From Granulosicoccus sp. (GTDB lineage: Bacteria > Pseudomonadota > Gammaproteobacteria > Granulosicoccales > Granulosicoccaceae), in contig JAHDGK010000024.1 in NCBI GenBank assembly GCA_020627685.1, forward strand, positions 1 to 36,885: a stretch of DNA of 36,885 bases, written 5' to 3'. Under the pieces are notes generated by a model that saw nothing but the letters and a program-made list of their open reading frames with translations, was not told where the DNA came from and did no database searches. How positions within the stretch are numbered: position 1 is the first letter of the stretch; each line of letters opens with the position of its first letter. Below, piece after piece: positions 1 through 7,406 of the stretch. The translations under genes were made by a program, and so were the position numbers.

Positions 1-21
1 TATTAGTTCACCCAAGTAGGG

Positions 22-495
22 CTACCGTTCCGCTGCATGGATAGCGGTTTTTCGTAATAGCTTTGCTAGGGTTTTGCGTTCTGTTGGTGAAAGTGCTGCA
101 AGTATATTCTCTTGTTGAATGCTCATATGTTTGGCCACTTTTTTATGCAGCTTTCGCCCGCTAGACGTTATCGTGAGTTTCGAGCGGCGCCCGTCATCCG
201 GGTCTGGGGCACGCTCGATGTAGCCCTCCACAAGCATACGGTTGACTGCACGTGAAATGGAGTTTCGAGGTCGTCCAGTCAAACGCGATACGTCTTGTGC
301 TGTTAGTACCGGGAAGTGCGAGAGGCATAAAAGTAGTAAATACTCCGCTCTTATAATGCCGAAATCGCGCTTGATATCATCATAAGTGGGTACGATTATC
401 GCGCTGGTAACGTAGGACAGTAGCGCGGCATCCTGAAATTCCACGGTATCCAGAAATTCTGTTACGTCGGCGTATTGCGCTTTTCCGTCTGTCAT
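22..495 (-). CDS. MarR-family transcriptional regulator
   Basis: A 157-residue protein of normal MarR length. The central winged helix-turn-helix is visible: a helix around residues 64-80 (LTAQDVSRLTGR), the recognition helix RNSISRAVNRML, then the wing with the typical DPDDGRRSKLTIT pattern near residues 97-110. MarR proteins are dimeric cytoplasmic repressors, usually released by small aromatic or phenolic ligands. The gene diverges from the PanB/Rieske/GcvT-like operon that starts near 599, and the perfect inverted repeat at 571-592 lies in the shared control region. By context it probably controls that operon and perhaps itself. The ATG at 495 is the only sensible start, though no clear Shine-Dalgarno site precedes it. 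Family is sure; ligand and target are inferred. Confidence 0.93.
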   Translation of the reverse strand: MTDGKAQYADVTEFLDTVEFQDAALLSYVTSAIIVPTYDDIKRDFGIIRAEYLLLLCLSHFPVLTAQDVSRLTGRPRNSISRAVNRMLVEGYIERAPDPDDGRRSKLTITSSGRKLHKKVAKHMSIQQENILAALSPTERKTLAKLLRKTAIHAAER

Positions 496-570
496 TGAAT
501 TCTATGATTACAGGGTTCGTAGCTACCCTTTAGTGATTCACCCATTGTAAACCTTATTGAGAAATGAGAA

Positions 571-592
571 TATTGTTCCAAATGGAACAATA
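571..592. promoter_or_regulatory. Inverted-repeat operator, likely MarR-controlled
   Basis: A perfect inverted repeat: arm TATTGTTCCA, two-base centre AA, then the exact reverse complement of the arm, with 10-bp arms. It lies between the divergent MarR gene and the PanB-like gene, directly upstream of the start preferred here at 599. Size and symmetry fit a dimeric winged-helix repressor. Assignment to the MarR protein rests on position only. Confidence 0.7.
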
Positions 593-598
593 AAGGCG

Positions 599-1480
599 AT
601 GGCTAAATCGATGAGTGATAGAAAAAAGCTGACGATTCCCGAATTGGCCATAAAGAAAGCGTCCGGCGAGCGCTTGGTCATGGTTGCGGTCGGAGAGGCT
701 CTAACAGCCGCGTGGGCCGAAAGAGCAGGAGTCGATATAGTGGGTGTTGGCGATAGTCTGGGGATGACTTTGCATGGCCATGAAAATACCTTGGCTATGA
801 CTGTCGATCAAATGATCGATCATTGTAAGGCGGTACGTCGAGGCGCGCCAAACACCTTGAGCCTCGTATCAATGCCTTACGGTTCCTACGCAACTCCCGA
901 TTTGGCTGTTCTCAACGCAATACGCCTTATGAAAGAGGGGGGCGCTGAGGCGGTAAAACTCCAAGGAGGCCGCGAAATGTTTTCCATCATAAAAGCTGTC
1001 GCAGATGCTGGAGTTCCGGTCATGAGTCACGTGGGGTTGCTGCCGCACCGGGTACACACATTGGGAGGTTTTAAAATGCAAGGCCGTACCGCCACTGCTG
1101 CCATGGAAATCATTGATAACGCGTTAGCTATTGAAGAGGCGGGGGCTATTGGACTAGAGATCGAGGCAATGCCTTATGAGGTAGGCAAGGCGGTAGATGA
1201 TGCGGTCGATATCTTCACGTTTTCGATTGGTGCAGGCTCAGCAGGTACCTGCCAGTTGCTAAATGGATACGATTTAATTGGTGCTTTTGATTCGTTCAAA
1301 CCAAAGTTTGCAAAGCGCTACGGGAATATTGCGGAGGTAGCGACAAAAGCCTTTCAAGACTATGCGGCAGATGTTCGTAACGGAACATTTCCCGATGAAG
1401 ATCACAGTTATACGATGAGCCCCGAAGAGATAGCCAAGCTTGAAGTAATGCTTGCACAAAAAGAGTCAAAAAGAGATTAG
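599..1480 (+). CDS. PanB-like hydroxymethyltransferase paralogue with altered metal site
   Basis: About 293 residues; clearly the ketopantoate hydroxymethyltransferase fold along its full length (VGVGDSLGMTLHGH, LLPHRVHTLGGFKMQGR, KPKFAKRYG, and FPDEDHSY near the C-terminus). Classical PanB adds a hydroxymethyl group from methylene-tetrahydrofolate to 2-oxoisovalerate using Mg2+. Aligned by eye to E. coli PanB, Asp45 (here D52), Lys112 (K120) and the base Glu181 (E189) are kept, but metal ligands Asp84 and Glu114 become S91 and Q122. This suggests another substrate or reaction, not pantothenate synthesis. It is the first gene of an operon with Rieske and GcvT-like genes, 2 bases before the next start. 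An upstream ATG at 557 would place the operator inside the gene, so 599 is preferred; 611 is also possible, and the ribosome site is weak. Confidence 0.85.
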   Translation: MAKSMSDRKKLTIPELAIKKASGERLVMVAVGEALTAAWAERAGVDIVGVGDSLGMTLHGHENTLAMTVDQMIDHCKAVRRGAPNTLSLVSMPYGSYATPDLAVLNAIRLMKEGGAEAVKLQGGREMFSIIKAVADAGVPVMSHVGLLPHRVHTLGGFKMQGRTATAAMEIIDNALAIEEAGAIGLEIEAMPYEVGKAVDDAVDIFTFSIGAGSAGTCQLLNGYDLIGAFDSFKPKFAKRYGNIAEVATKAFQDYAADVRNGTFPDEDHSYTMSPEEIAKLEVMLAQKESKRD

Positions 1481-1482
1481 CG

Positions 1483-2568
1483 ATGGATACCCAACCAATC
1501 TACCCCATTGGACAGCGCATACCGAACGGCATGCTTGAAGATAACTACCCGCGCAATATGTGGTGGGTCGCTGCGTTAAGAGAGGAAGTGACCGAGAAAC
1601 CTCTAGCACGATGGTTATTAGAAACGCCGGTAGTTCTGTACCGAACCGAAAACGGTGATACTGCAGCGATGTATGATCGATGTCCGCACCGATGGGCGCC
1701 GCTAAGTGAAGGGCATGTCGATGGATCTCGAATTATTTGTCCGTACCACGGCATGCAGTTCGATACCAAAGGCAATTGTGTCAAAGCGCCTACCCAACAA
1801 ATGACGCCTAAGTCTGCACAGATTCCTTCCTATGAAACGAGAGAAGCTGGCGCTTACGTATGGATATGGATGGGAGATCAGTCTGCCATTGATTGTGAGC
1901 CGCCAGACGTGAGTTATCAAACTGATCCTAACTGGACCTTTATGTCCGGGTACTATGATGTTGCGGTTAATTGGGTCCTGGTGCGCGAGAATGTTTTGGA
2001 CTTAACGCATATTCCGTTTCTTCACGCGAATACGTTTAAACAAAATGATTGGGTGACAGCTCCCGAGACTTATATGGATGGCGACACTATATGCTATGAG
2101 CAGGAGTTTGATTTAGCACCACTGTCACCGCTGTTTTGCGCGGGTATGGGTTTACCTGAAGACAAGCCTATAAAACGCAAGCAAGTGGGGCGCATGCCGA
2201 CGCTTGCAGTTTCATTTTCCGACTGGATGGTACATGATCCGCAGCCCGAATCCGGTCGGAGGAGTGACTTCGTGGTGAGAGGGTGTCATATAGTGACGCC
2301 TGCGCAACGTGGTCGAACCCATTACTTTTGGGGAGCGGCTTTTGATGTGCCTGAATTAAGCGATGAAGTCATAGAAAAAACCAGCAAAAATGTGGTGGCT
2401 GCGTTTGATGAAGACAAAGATCTGTTGGAAAAAATGCAAACTCAAATTAGTAATGATCCACGCGGTTTGAATTACTTAGAAGTTACTTTGGGTGCTGATG
2501 GAGCGGGTATAAAAGTACGCCAGGTATTGAACAAAAAGTTAGAGGCGGAAGGGCGTTCATTAAAATAG
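1483..2568 (+). CDS. Rieske non-haem iron oxygenase, VanA-like
   Basis: A 361-residue oxygenase component. The N-terminal Rieske domain has C67-P-H69 and C86-PY-H89 as [2Fe-2S] ligands. The catalytic domain has the mononuclear-iron motif around residues 170-181 (ENVLDLTHIPFLH), with D173 as the probable bridging Asp and H176 and H181 as Fe ligands. Size and layout fit the single-subunit alpha type of vanillate O-demethylase VanA and related aromatic O-demethylases or monooxygenases. No ferredoxin or reductase partner (VanB type) is encoded in this window, so electrons must come from elsewhere. It sits between the PanB-like and GcvT-like genes, suggesting that oxidative removal of a methyl or other C1 group is part of this pathway. 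Substrate unknown. Confidence 0.9.
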   Translation: MDTQPIYPIGQRIPNGMLEDNYPRNMWWVAALREEVTEKPLARWLLETPVVLYRTENGDTAAMYDRCPHRWAPLSEGHVDGSRIICPYHGMQFDTKGNCVKAPTQQMTPKSAQIPSYETREAGAYVWIWMGDQSAIDCEPPDVSYQTDPNWTFMSGYYDVAVNWVLVRENVLDLTHIPFLHANTFKQNDWVTAPETYMDGDTICYEQEFDLAPLSPLFCAGMGLPEDKPIKRKQVGRMPTLAVSFSDWMVHDPQPESGRRSDFVVRGCHIVTPAQRGRTHYFWGAAFDVPELSDEVIEKTSKNVVAAFDEDKDLLEKMQTQISNDPRGLNYLEVTLGADGAGIKVRQVLNKKLEAEGRSLK

Positions 2569-2605
2569 GCATTTGAACATACGAGTATCGTTAAGAGATA
2601 AACCC

Positions 2606-3709
2606 ATGGCAGAGATCGGCCCAAACACACGATTACGTGTATCACCCTTTTATGAAGCCACCCTTAGCGAGGGTGTAACAGCGTTTTCTCCATACAACAG
2701 CATGTTGATGCCGGTGTCCTATGGAAACCCAAGTGCTGAATATGACCGCTTGATCAACGGTGTTAGTCTTTGGGATGTGGGTGTTGAAAGACAAGTCGAA
2801 TTAAATGGCCCCGATGCTGCCCGGCTGGCTCAAGTTCTCTGTGCTCGCGACATATCCACTTGCTCGGTCAATCAGGGAAAGTATGTTCCTATGTGTGATC
2901 ATCGTGGTGTTCTTATCAACGACCCTATTGTTCTCAAAATATCTGACGACTGTTACTGGCTGTCTATTGCCGATAACAATGTGATGTTGTGGGCACGTGC
3001 TATAGCTCAAGAGCGTAACCTTCGCGTTGATATACACGAACCCGATGTATCCCCTCTCGCTGTTCAAGGTCCGAAAGCAGAAGATGTACTGGTTTCTATG
3101 TTCGGAGAACAAATAAGGGACATAAAGTTTTTTTGGTTTATCGACGCCGAGATAGATGGAATACCGTTAAAGATAGCCAGATCCGGTTATTCCAAGCAAG
3201 GCGGATTTGAGTTGTATCTGATGGACGGTTCGCGCGGAACAGATCTTTGGAATAAGGTGCGTGAGGCGGGCGCTCCTTGGAATATTGGTCCGGGTAATCC
3301 AAACCCTGCTGAACGCATAGAAAGTGGATTACTCTCGTATGGCGGAGATACTGACGATCAATCCAATCCGTTTGAAGTACGCTTGGATAACTACGTCGAT
3401 ATTGATTTGGATAATGACGTCGTTGGTATTCAGGCTCTTCGTGCAGTTAAAGAAAGGGGGCCCGTCCGGCATCAACTCGGGATCAAAATAGAGGGTCACG
3501 CGAACACGCCGGGTCATCACCGTTGGTATGACATTTACGCCGATGGTGAATCAATTGGCAGTATGACCAACGGCATCTGGTCACCTCGCTTAAAGCAGTT
3601 TATAGGCTTTGCGCTCGTTGAACGTCGTTACAAAGCTGGTGATACGGTTACCGTGAACAAAGAAGGTATCTCTGTTTCGGGCACCCTGTGTGAATTGCCG
3701 TTTATTTAA
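2606..3709 (+). CDS. GcvT/DmdA-like folate-dependent C1 transferase
   Basis: About 367 residues. Matches the aminomethyltransferase (GcvT) superfamily: an N-terminal region with SLWDVGVERQVELNGPDAA and the C-terminal signature RIESGLLSYGGDTDD followed by a small beta-barrel domain (IGFALVERRYKAGDTVTV). Family members pass a methyl or methylene group to tetrahydrofolate; examples are glycine-cleavage T protein, DMSP demethylase DmdA and the aromatic O-demethylases LigM/DesA. There are no glycine-cleavage P or H genes nearby, so a demethylase role is more likely than glycine cleavage. The frame opens with a TTG at 2573, but an AAGAG ribosome site stands about 8 bases before the ATG at 2606, which is preferred. 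Co-transcribed with the Rieske gene. Confidence 0.85.
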   Translation: MAEIGPNTRLRVSPFYEATLSEGVTAFSPYNSMLMPVSYGNPSAEYDRLINGVSLWDVGVERQVELNGPDAARLAQVLCARDISTCSVNQGKYVPMCDHRGVLINDPIVLKISDDCYWLSIADNNVMLWARAIAQERNLRVDIHEPDVSPLAVQGPKAEDVLVSMFGEQIRDIKFFWFIDAEIDGIPLKIARSGYSKQGGFELYLMDGSRGTDLWNKVREAGAPWNIGPGNPNPAERIESGLLSYGGDTDDQSNPFEVRLDNYVDIDLDNDVVGIQALRAVKERGPVRHQLGIKIEGHANTPGHHRWYDIYADGESIGSMTNGIWSPRLKQFIGFALVERRYKAGDTVTVNKEGISVSGTLCELPFI

Positions 3710-3743
3710 ACTGAATTAACGGGGCCAATGCATGAGTAAAAGA

Positions 3744-3763
3744 GCGATGTCCTGAAGCATCGC
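3744..3763. other. Short hairpin between convergent genes
   Basis: Arms GCGATG (3744-3749) and CATCGC (3758-3763) enclose an 8-base loop. It lies in the 74-base gap between two convergent genes, where terminators are expected, but neither strand shows a U-run after it. Role uncertain. Confidence 0.3.
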
Positions 3764-3783
3764 GTAAGGGACGAGCCTGTTTA

Positions 3784-4539
3784 CTACTCAGCAGAGTCAG
3801 CCACAGAATAAGAAACAAGATCGTTCACTGTGATAGTTGCGTTCCGCCTTTCTATCTTCTGGATGTACTCGATCATAATGTTTGAATGTTCACGCATCAT
3901 GGACTCTGCACGAACAGCATCACCACTTTTAATCGCATCATAAATGACTTGATGTTGTGAATTTCCGATCTGTAAACGCAGCAGTCCCGTCTCTATCCTT
4001 TCAGTACTCTCAAACAAACTTCTGTCGAATACCATCGCGCCTACCGAAAGCATTGGCAAGTGTCGAATTTGCTTACAGGTAAGACTGACATAGTTGTTAC
4101 CGCAGGCATCTAATATGGTTGAGTGGAATACTTTGTTTGCCGCCAACATGTTTTGAATCATCGGCTCATCAATACGGCGTAATGCGAGTTGCTCATTAAT
4201 GGATTCGATTGCCTGAGCCATTTTGGGCAAGTACTTTTCACGCTCTGGTGACTGCGCCATCAGCCGGGCTGCCAAACTCTCTAGATGGCCGCGCACCTGA
4301 ACTGCCTGCAAGATATCGGCGACGGTCGGACTTTGTACGACGTACCCACGTCCTTCACCCCGATGGATTAAACCTTCGCTCTCGAGAGTTCTGAGTGCCA
4401 GGCGAATCGGAGTGCGCGATACCGAGTGGGTTTCGCACAGCCGGGATTCAGAAAGGCGTTCACCTTCTGCGTAGGTACCCAGAAAAATGTCGTTACGGAT
4501 TCGGGCTGCAAGTTCTGCATCAATTGGCTCCATCCCCAT
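3784..4539 (-). CDS. GntR-family (FadR/FCD) regulator of the TRAP operon
   Basis: About 251 residues. The N-terminal winged helix (IDAELAARIRNDIFLGTYAEGERLSESRL, then SRTPIRLALRTLESEGLI) is typical GntR; the rest is an all-helical FCD ligand domain with metal-type positions in NKVFHSTIL and MREHSN. FCD regulators sense small organic acids or sugars and usually repress a divergent transporter or catabolic operon, as here. Three copies of a GGGATCC-centred palindrome lie at 4550-4700 between it and the DctP gene, so it probably represses both directions. The longer frame begins at a TTG (4590) and would read through the first palindrome; the ATG at 4539 (or 4533) leaves the operator in the leader and is preferred. 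Ligand unknown. Confidence 0.9.
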   Translation of the reverse strand: MGMEPIDAELAARIRNDIFLGTYAEGERLSESRLCETHSVSRTPIRLALRTLESEGLIHRGEGRGYVVQSPTVADILQAVQVRGHLESLAARLMAQSPEREKYLPKMAQAIESINEQLALRRIDEPMIQNMLAANKVFHSTILDACGNNYVSLTCKQIRHLPMLSVGAMVFDRSLFESTERIETGLLRLQIGNSQHQVIYDAIKSGDAVRAESMMREHSNIMIEYIQKIERRNATITVNDLVSYSVADSAE

Positions 4540-4549
4540 ATTGAGCTGT

Positions 4550-4563
4550 TTTGGGATCCCAAA
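4550..4563. promoter_or_regulatory. GGGATCCC operator, site 1
   Basis: Perfect 14-bp palindrome TTTGGGATCCCAAA just upstream of the preferred start of the GntR-type regulator. Its position suggests autoregulation. Its centre is 63 bp from that of site 2, a whole number (6) of helical turns. FadR-type regulators commonly bind short palindromes of this form. Confidence 0.75.
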
Positions 4564-4612
4564 GTCAAGCGGGATATGGATTTTAGTCAACCAGTTTCCA
4601 AAAAACGCTTGA

Positions 4613-4626
4613 AATGGGATCCTAAA
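4613..4626. promoter_or_regulatory. GGGATCCC operator, site 2
   Basis: AATGGGATCCTAAA, an imperfect copy of the same palindrome. It lies 63 bp from site 1 and 74 bp from site 3 (about 6 and 7 helical turns), so all three sites would face the same side of the DNA. Confidence 0.6.
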
Positions 4627-4686
4627 CTGGTGTTTACTACAGCATCAAATCCTTAATTTCAGCGTTTCACCGGCAGAATGATCGGA

Positions 4687-4700
4687 TTCGGGATCCCAAA
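4687..4700. promoter_or_regulatory. GGGATCCC operator, site 3
   Basis: TTCGGGATCCCAAA, with one mismatch from the perfect palindrome, 40 bp before the first DctP start. A further half-site, TCGGGATC, follows at 4701-4708. It is well placed to block the TRAP operon promoter, although I could not pick out convincing -35/-10 boxes here. Confidence 0.7.
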
Positions 4701-4740
4701 TCGGGATCAAGTGTAGGGATTCCCCCATGGAGACTAATTT

Positions 4741-5751
4741 ATGAAGCTTATTCAAATTTGCAGAAATACGGTTGTAGCCATTGGATTGACGTTATCAGCG
4801 GCGAATGTCCATGCAGAGGAGCTGACAGTAGCTACCTTTGTTCCCCCTCAACACCATACCAACACTGTGATGTTTAAGTGGTTTGGCGAAGAGTTGGCTA
4901 AACGCTCGGGTGGATCATTAACAATGAAGCTTTACCCGGCAGGTCAATTAGGAGCAGGTCCCGTACAGCAATACAAGCGGGCAGTGGAGGGCGTTGCTGA
5001 CATTACCTTTGGTGTCGCTGCTTATACCCCGTCAATATTTCCAAAAACCATGCTGGCTATTCCACCTGGAAAGGCGGAGAGTTCCACTGAAGCCACTGAG
5101 CGAATGCTCGCGGTCTTTGATCAATACCTTGCTGATGAATTCAAAGACGTCAAGGTTATCGGTCTGACGACCGCTGCCGGAATTGGAATAGCCGCGACTC
5201 GTGATATGTCAACACTTGAAGGCATGGCAGGTGCCAAGGTGGTTCCTTATGCAGCACTGACCTCGCCGATCATTGAAGCAATGGGTGCAACCCCGGTTCA
5301 AATGCCCGTGACGGAAATGTACACCGGTCTTAGCACGGGCACGATAGACGGTACCTATGCGACTTATAACAATATGACACCTCCCTGGAATTTCTGGGAT
5401 GTAGCGACGCACTTTGTCACCAATGTTCCCGTGCAGCACGCTGTCATTTTTGTGGTGATGAATAAGGAGCGATACATGGGTCTTAGCGACGAGCACCGTG
5501 CCATCGTAGACGAGCTGGCCATGACTGAGTCATCAATGAAATTGGCCGAAAGCTTTGACGGTGCTGATGAGCGTTCTCTTAAGATGATGAGCGAAACCGA
5601 TGATAAGAAATACGAGCTTGTTGAAGTCACTGCCGAAGAACGTGCACGTATGGATGCAGCCGTTGCTGAAGGAATGAAGATCATCTTCGCGGACTACGCA
5701 GAGCGCGGCATCGAGAATGCGCAAGAGATCTATAACGCAATCAACCGGTAA
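4741..5751 (+). CDS. TRAP solute-binding protein, DctP family (copy 1)
   Basis: A 336-residue periplasmic binding protein with a signal peptide ending around residue 25 (LSAANVHA-EE). The DctP fold is recognised by LTVATFVPPQHHTN, the AGQLGAGP loop, GVADITFGVAAYTP, and the hinge region TGLSTGTIDG. It would capture the substrate and hand it to the DctQ/DctM permease downstream. The Arg that usually follows the GxKxR strand and pairs with a carboxylate in SiaP/DctP relatives is missing (the segment reads GAKVVPYAA), so the ligand may not be bound through a carboxylate in the usual way. First gene of a long operon, preceded by the operator cluster at 4550-4700. A paralogue follows after 15 bases. 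Confidence 0.95.
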   Translation: MKLIQICRNTVVAIGLTLSAANVHAEELTVATFVPPQHHTNTVMFKWFGEELAKRSGGSLTMKLYPAGQLGAGPVQQYKRAVEGVADITFGVAAYTPSIFPKTMLAIPPGKAESSTEATERMLAVFDQYLADEFKDVKVIGLTTAAGIGIAATRDMSTLEGMAGAKVVPYAALTSPIIEAMGATPVQMPVTEMYTGLSTGTIDGTYATYNNMTPPWNFWDVATHFVTNVPVQHAVIFVVMNKERYMGLSDEHRAIVDELAMTESSMKLAESFDGADERSLKMMSETDDKKYELVEVTAEERARMDAAVAEGMKIIFADYAERGIENAQEIYNAINR

Positions 5752-5766
5752 TCGAGGGATTTCATC

Positions 5767-6786
5767 ATGACACTCACCACTTTTTTGAAAGCTACCGTTG
5801 CCTCAGCTGTTATCGGGTTGTCGGCTCAGACTGTATCGGCTGAGGAACTCTCAGTAGCGACGTTTGTACCGCCTAGCCATGAGACTGTGACGGGTGCGTT
5901 GGCCTGGTTTGAACGTGAGATCACCGAGCGCTCTGGCGGAACGCTAACAATGAAGCTGTTTGCTGCTGGCCAGTTGGGAGCAGGTCCATCGCAGCAGTAC
6001 AAGCGTGTGATTGAGGGCGTGGCTGACATTACGTTTGGCATTGCAGCATCAACCCCGACACTTTTCCCTAAAACCATGCTGGCGATTCCACCGGGCAAAT
6101 CTATTGATGGCTTGGACTCCACCGAACGCATGTGGGCGGTGTTTGACAAATACATGGCCGATGAATGGGCAGATGTAAAAGTGTTGGCCATTGGAAATCC
6201 CGCTGGCGGCATGATCATCGCCACACGGGATGTTTCAACGATAGATGGGATGAAGGGTGCAAAAATTGTCCCTTTTGCCGCCATGACGACACCAGTTATC
6301 AAAGGCATGGGAGCGGTTCCGGTACAGCTGGATCCTACAGAGCACTACACCGGACTTAGCACCGGTACGATCGACGGCGCAGTATCCTCAATCAATAACA
6401 TCATGCCTCCGTGGAATCTTGATGAAGTTGCGGACTACGCAGTGCTCAATTCGCCTGCGACGTTTAATCCAGTTTACTTTGCTATGAATAAAGAGCGTTA
6501 TGAGAGCCTGAGTTCAGAACATCGAGCGATCATAGATCAGATCTCCGGGTTGCCGTTTTCGATGGAACTTGCGCGCTCTTTTCATGAAGCCGATCAAGCC
6601 GCACTGGAGTGGGTCAAAGAGCAGCGTGCCTCGGATCAGCTGAACGTTGAGTGGATTACGGTTTCTGACGAAGAAAGAGCAAAGATGGAAACTGCCGCGG
6701 CCGAAGGCATGGCGCAGATCTATGAAGACTATGCCGCACGTGGAATCGATAACGCGCGGGAAATTTATGAAGCACTTAACCAATAG
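5767..6786 (+). CDS. TRAP solute-binding protein, DctP family (copy 2)
   Basis: A 339-residue tandem paralogue of the preceding gene; by eye about half the residues are identical, including AGQLGAGPSQQYKR and PKTMLAIPPGK. The signal peptide ends around residue 25 (QTVSA-EE). A GAGGG ribosome site precedes the ATG. Like its twin it lacks the carboxylate-binding Arg (GAKIVPFAA). The hinge stretch TGLSTGTIDG is kept, while the segments after it differ most (about residues 205-260). This fits two binding proteins with different specificity serving one DctQM permease. Ligand unknown. Confidence 0.95.
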   Translation: MTLTTFLKATVASAVIGLSAQTVSAEELSVATFVPPSHETVTGALAWFEREITERSGGTLTMKLFAAGQLGAGPSQQYKRVIEGVADITFGIAASTPTLFPKTMLAIPPGKSIDGLDSTERMWAVFDKYMADEWADVKVLAIGNPAGGMIIATRDVSTIDGMKGAKIVPFAAMTTPVIKGMGAVPVQLDPTEHYTGLSTGTIDGAVSSINNIMPPWNLDEVADYAVLNSPATFNPVYFAMNKERYESLSSEHRAIIDQISGLPFSMELARSFHEADQAALEWVKEQRASDQLNVEWITVSDEERAKMETAAAEGMAQIYEDYAARGIDNAREIYEALNQ

Positions 6787-6863
6787 ATTTCAATCTCTTG
6801 GTGGACTGAATTCTCTTTGCTTACGATTGTGGAGCCAGTCTGTCCTGATGAGATGCATACGAT

Positions 6864-7406
6864 ATGACTGACGATAAGGAGTTGCTCCCGGGTCTTATTC
6901 GCGTGCTGGATAAAATACTCACATGGCTTGCGCTTATTCTCGGGGGAGCGACGCTCCTCTTTATGACAGTGTTCTCTGTCACGAACGTCCTCATCATGCG
7001 TAAGGCGCTAAACAATCCTATTGTCGGTGCTGAAGATCTTCTGGTGCTCTCACTCGTTGTTATCGTCGCCTTGTCTGTACCCCTGGGTGCTCGGACCGGA
7101 GCGCACATCGAGATCGAAGTGATGGAAGGCTACATGTCGGCAGGCTTTGCCAAATGGTCGAAAGTCGCAGTCAAGATTATGGGATTTGTCGTGCTCGTGC
7201 TGATGTCATGGCGTCTATGGTACGCAGGTGATACTGCGGCGAAGTTCGGTGAAACAACGCAGCAGTTACTTATTTCCTACGGGCCGTTTTATTACCTCTT
7301 GTCTGTGTCCATTGGCATTTATGCGTTCGTTTTATTACTGGATATCTGGCAGCTTATTCGCTCCGACAAAGTCATCACTCTCAAAGTTTATGGAGAGGAG
7401 CTATGA
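6864..7406 (+). CDS. TRAP transporter small permease, DctQ family
   Basis: A 180-residue membrane protein with four predicted hydrophobic segments (about residues 16-40, 54-75, 95-115, 135-157), the normal DctQ layout. The conserved patterns FSVTNVLIMRKALNNPIVGAEDLLVLSLVVIVAL and GAHIEIEV are those of the family. DctQ forms the small subunit of the Na+-driven TRAP complex in the inner membrane. The gene overlaps the DctM start by 4 bases (ATGA), so the two are translationally coupled. The 77-base gap upstream shows no terminator. The ribosome site is weak. Confidence 0.93.
   Translation: MTDDKELLPGLIRVLDKILTWLALILGGATLLFMTVFSVTNVLIMRKALNNPIVGAEDLLVLSLVVIVALSVPLGARTGAHIEIEVMEGYMSAGFAKWSKVAVKIMGFVVLVLMSWRLWYAGDTAAKFGETTQQLLISYGPFYYLLSVSIGIYAFVLLLDIWQLIRSDKVITLKVYGEEL

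Noticed and set aside
5826-6308. 160-residue open frame on the minus strand inside the second DctP gene
   Set aside because: Lies wholly opposite a well-supported gene, has low-complexity Ser/Ala/Pro content and no recognisable domain; it is a shadow of the coding strand.
6330-6336. GGATCC inside the second DctP gene (also inside genes near 14488, 19780 and 24495)
   Set aside because: The core hexamer alone occurs by chance; these lack the flanking TTTG/CAAA symmetry of the intergenic operators and lie in coding sequence.
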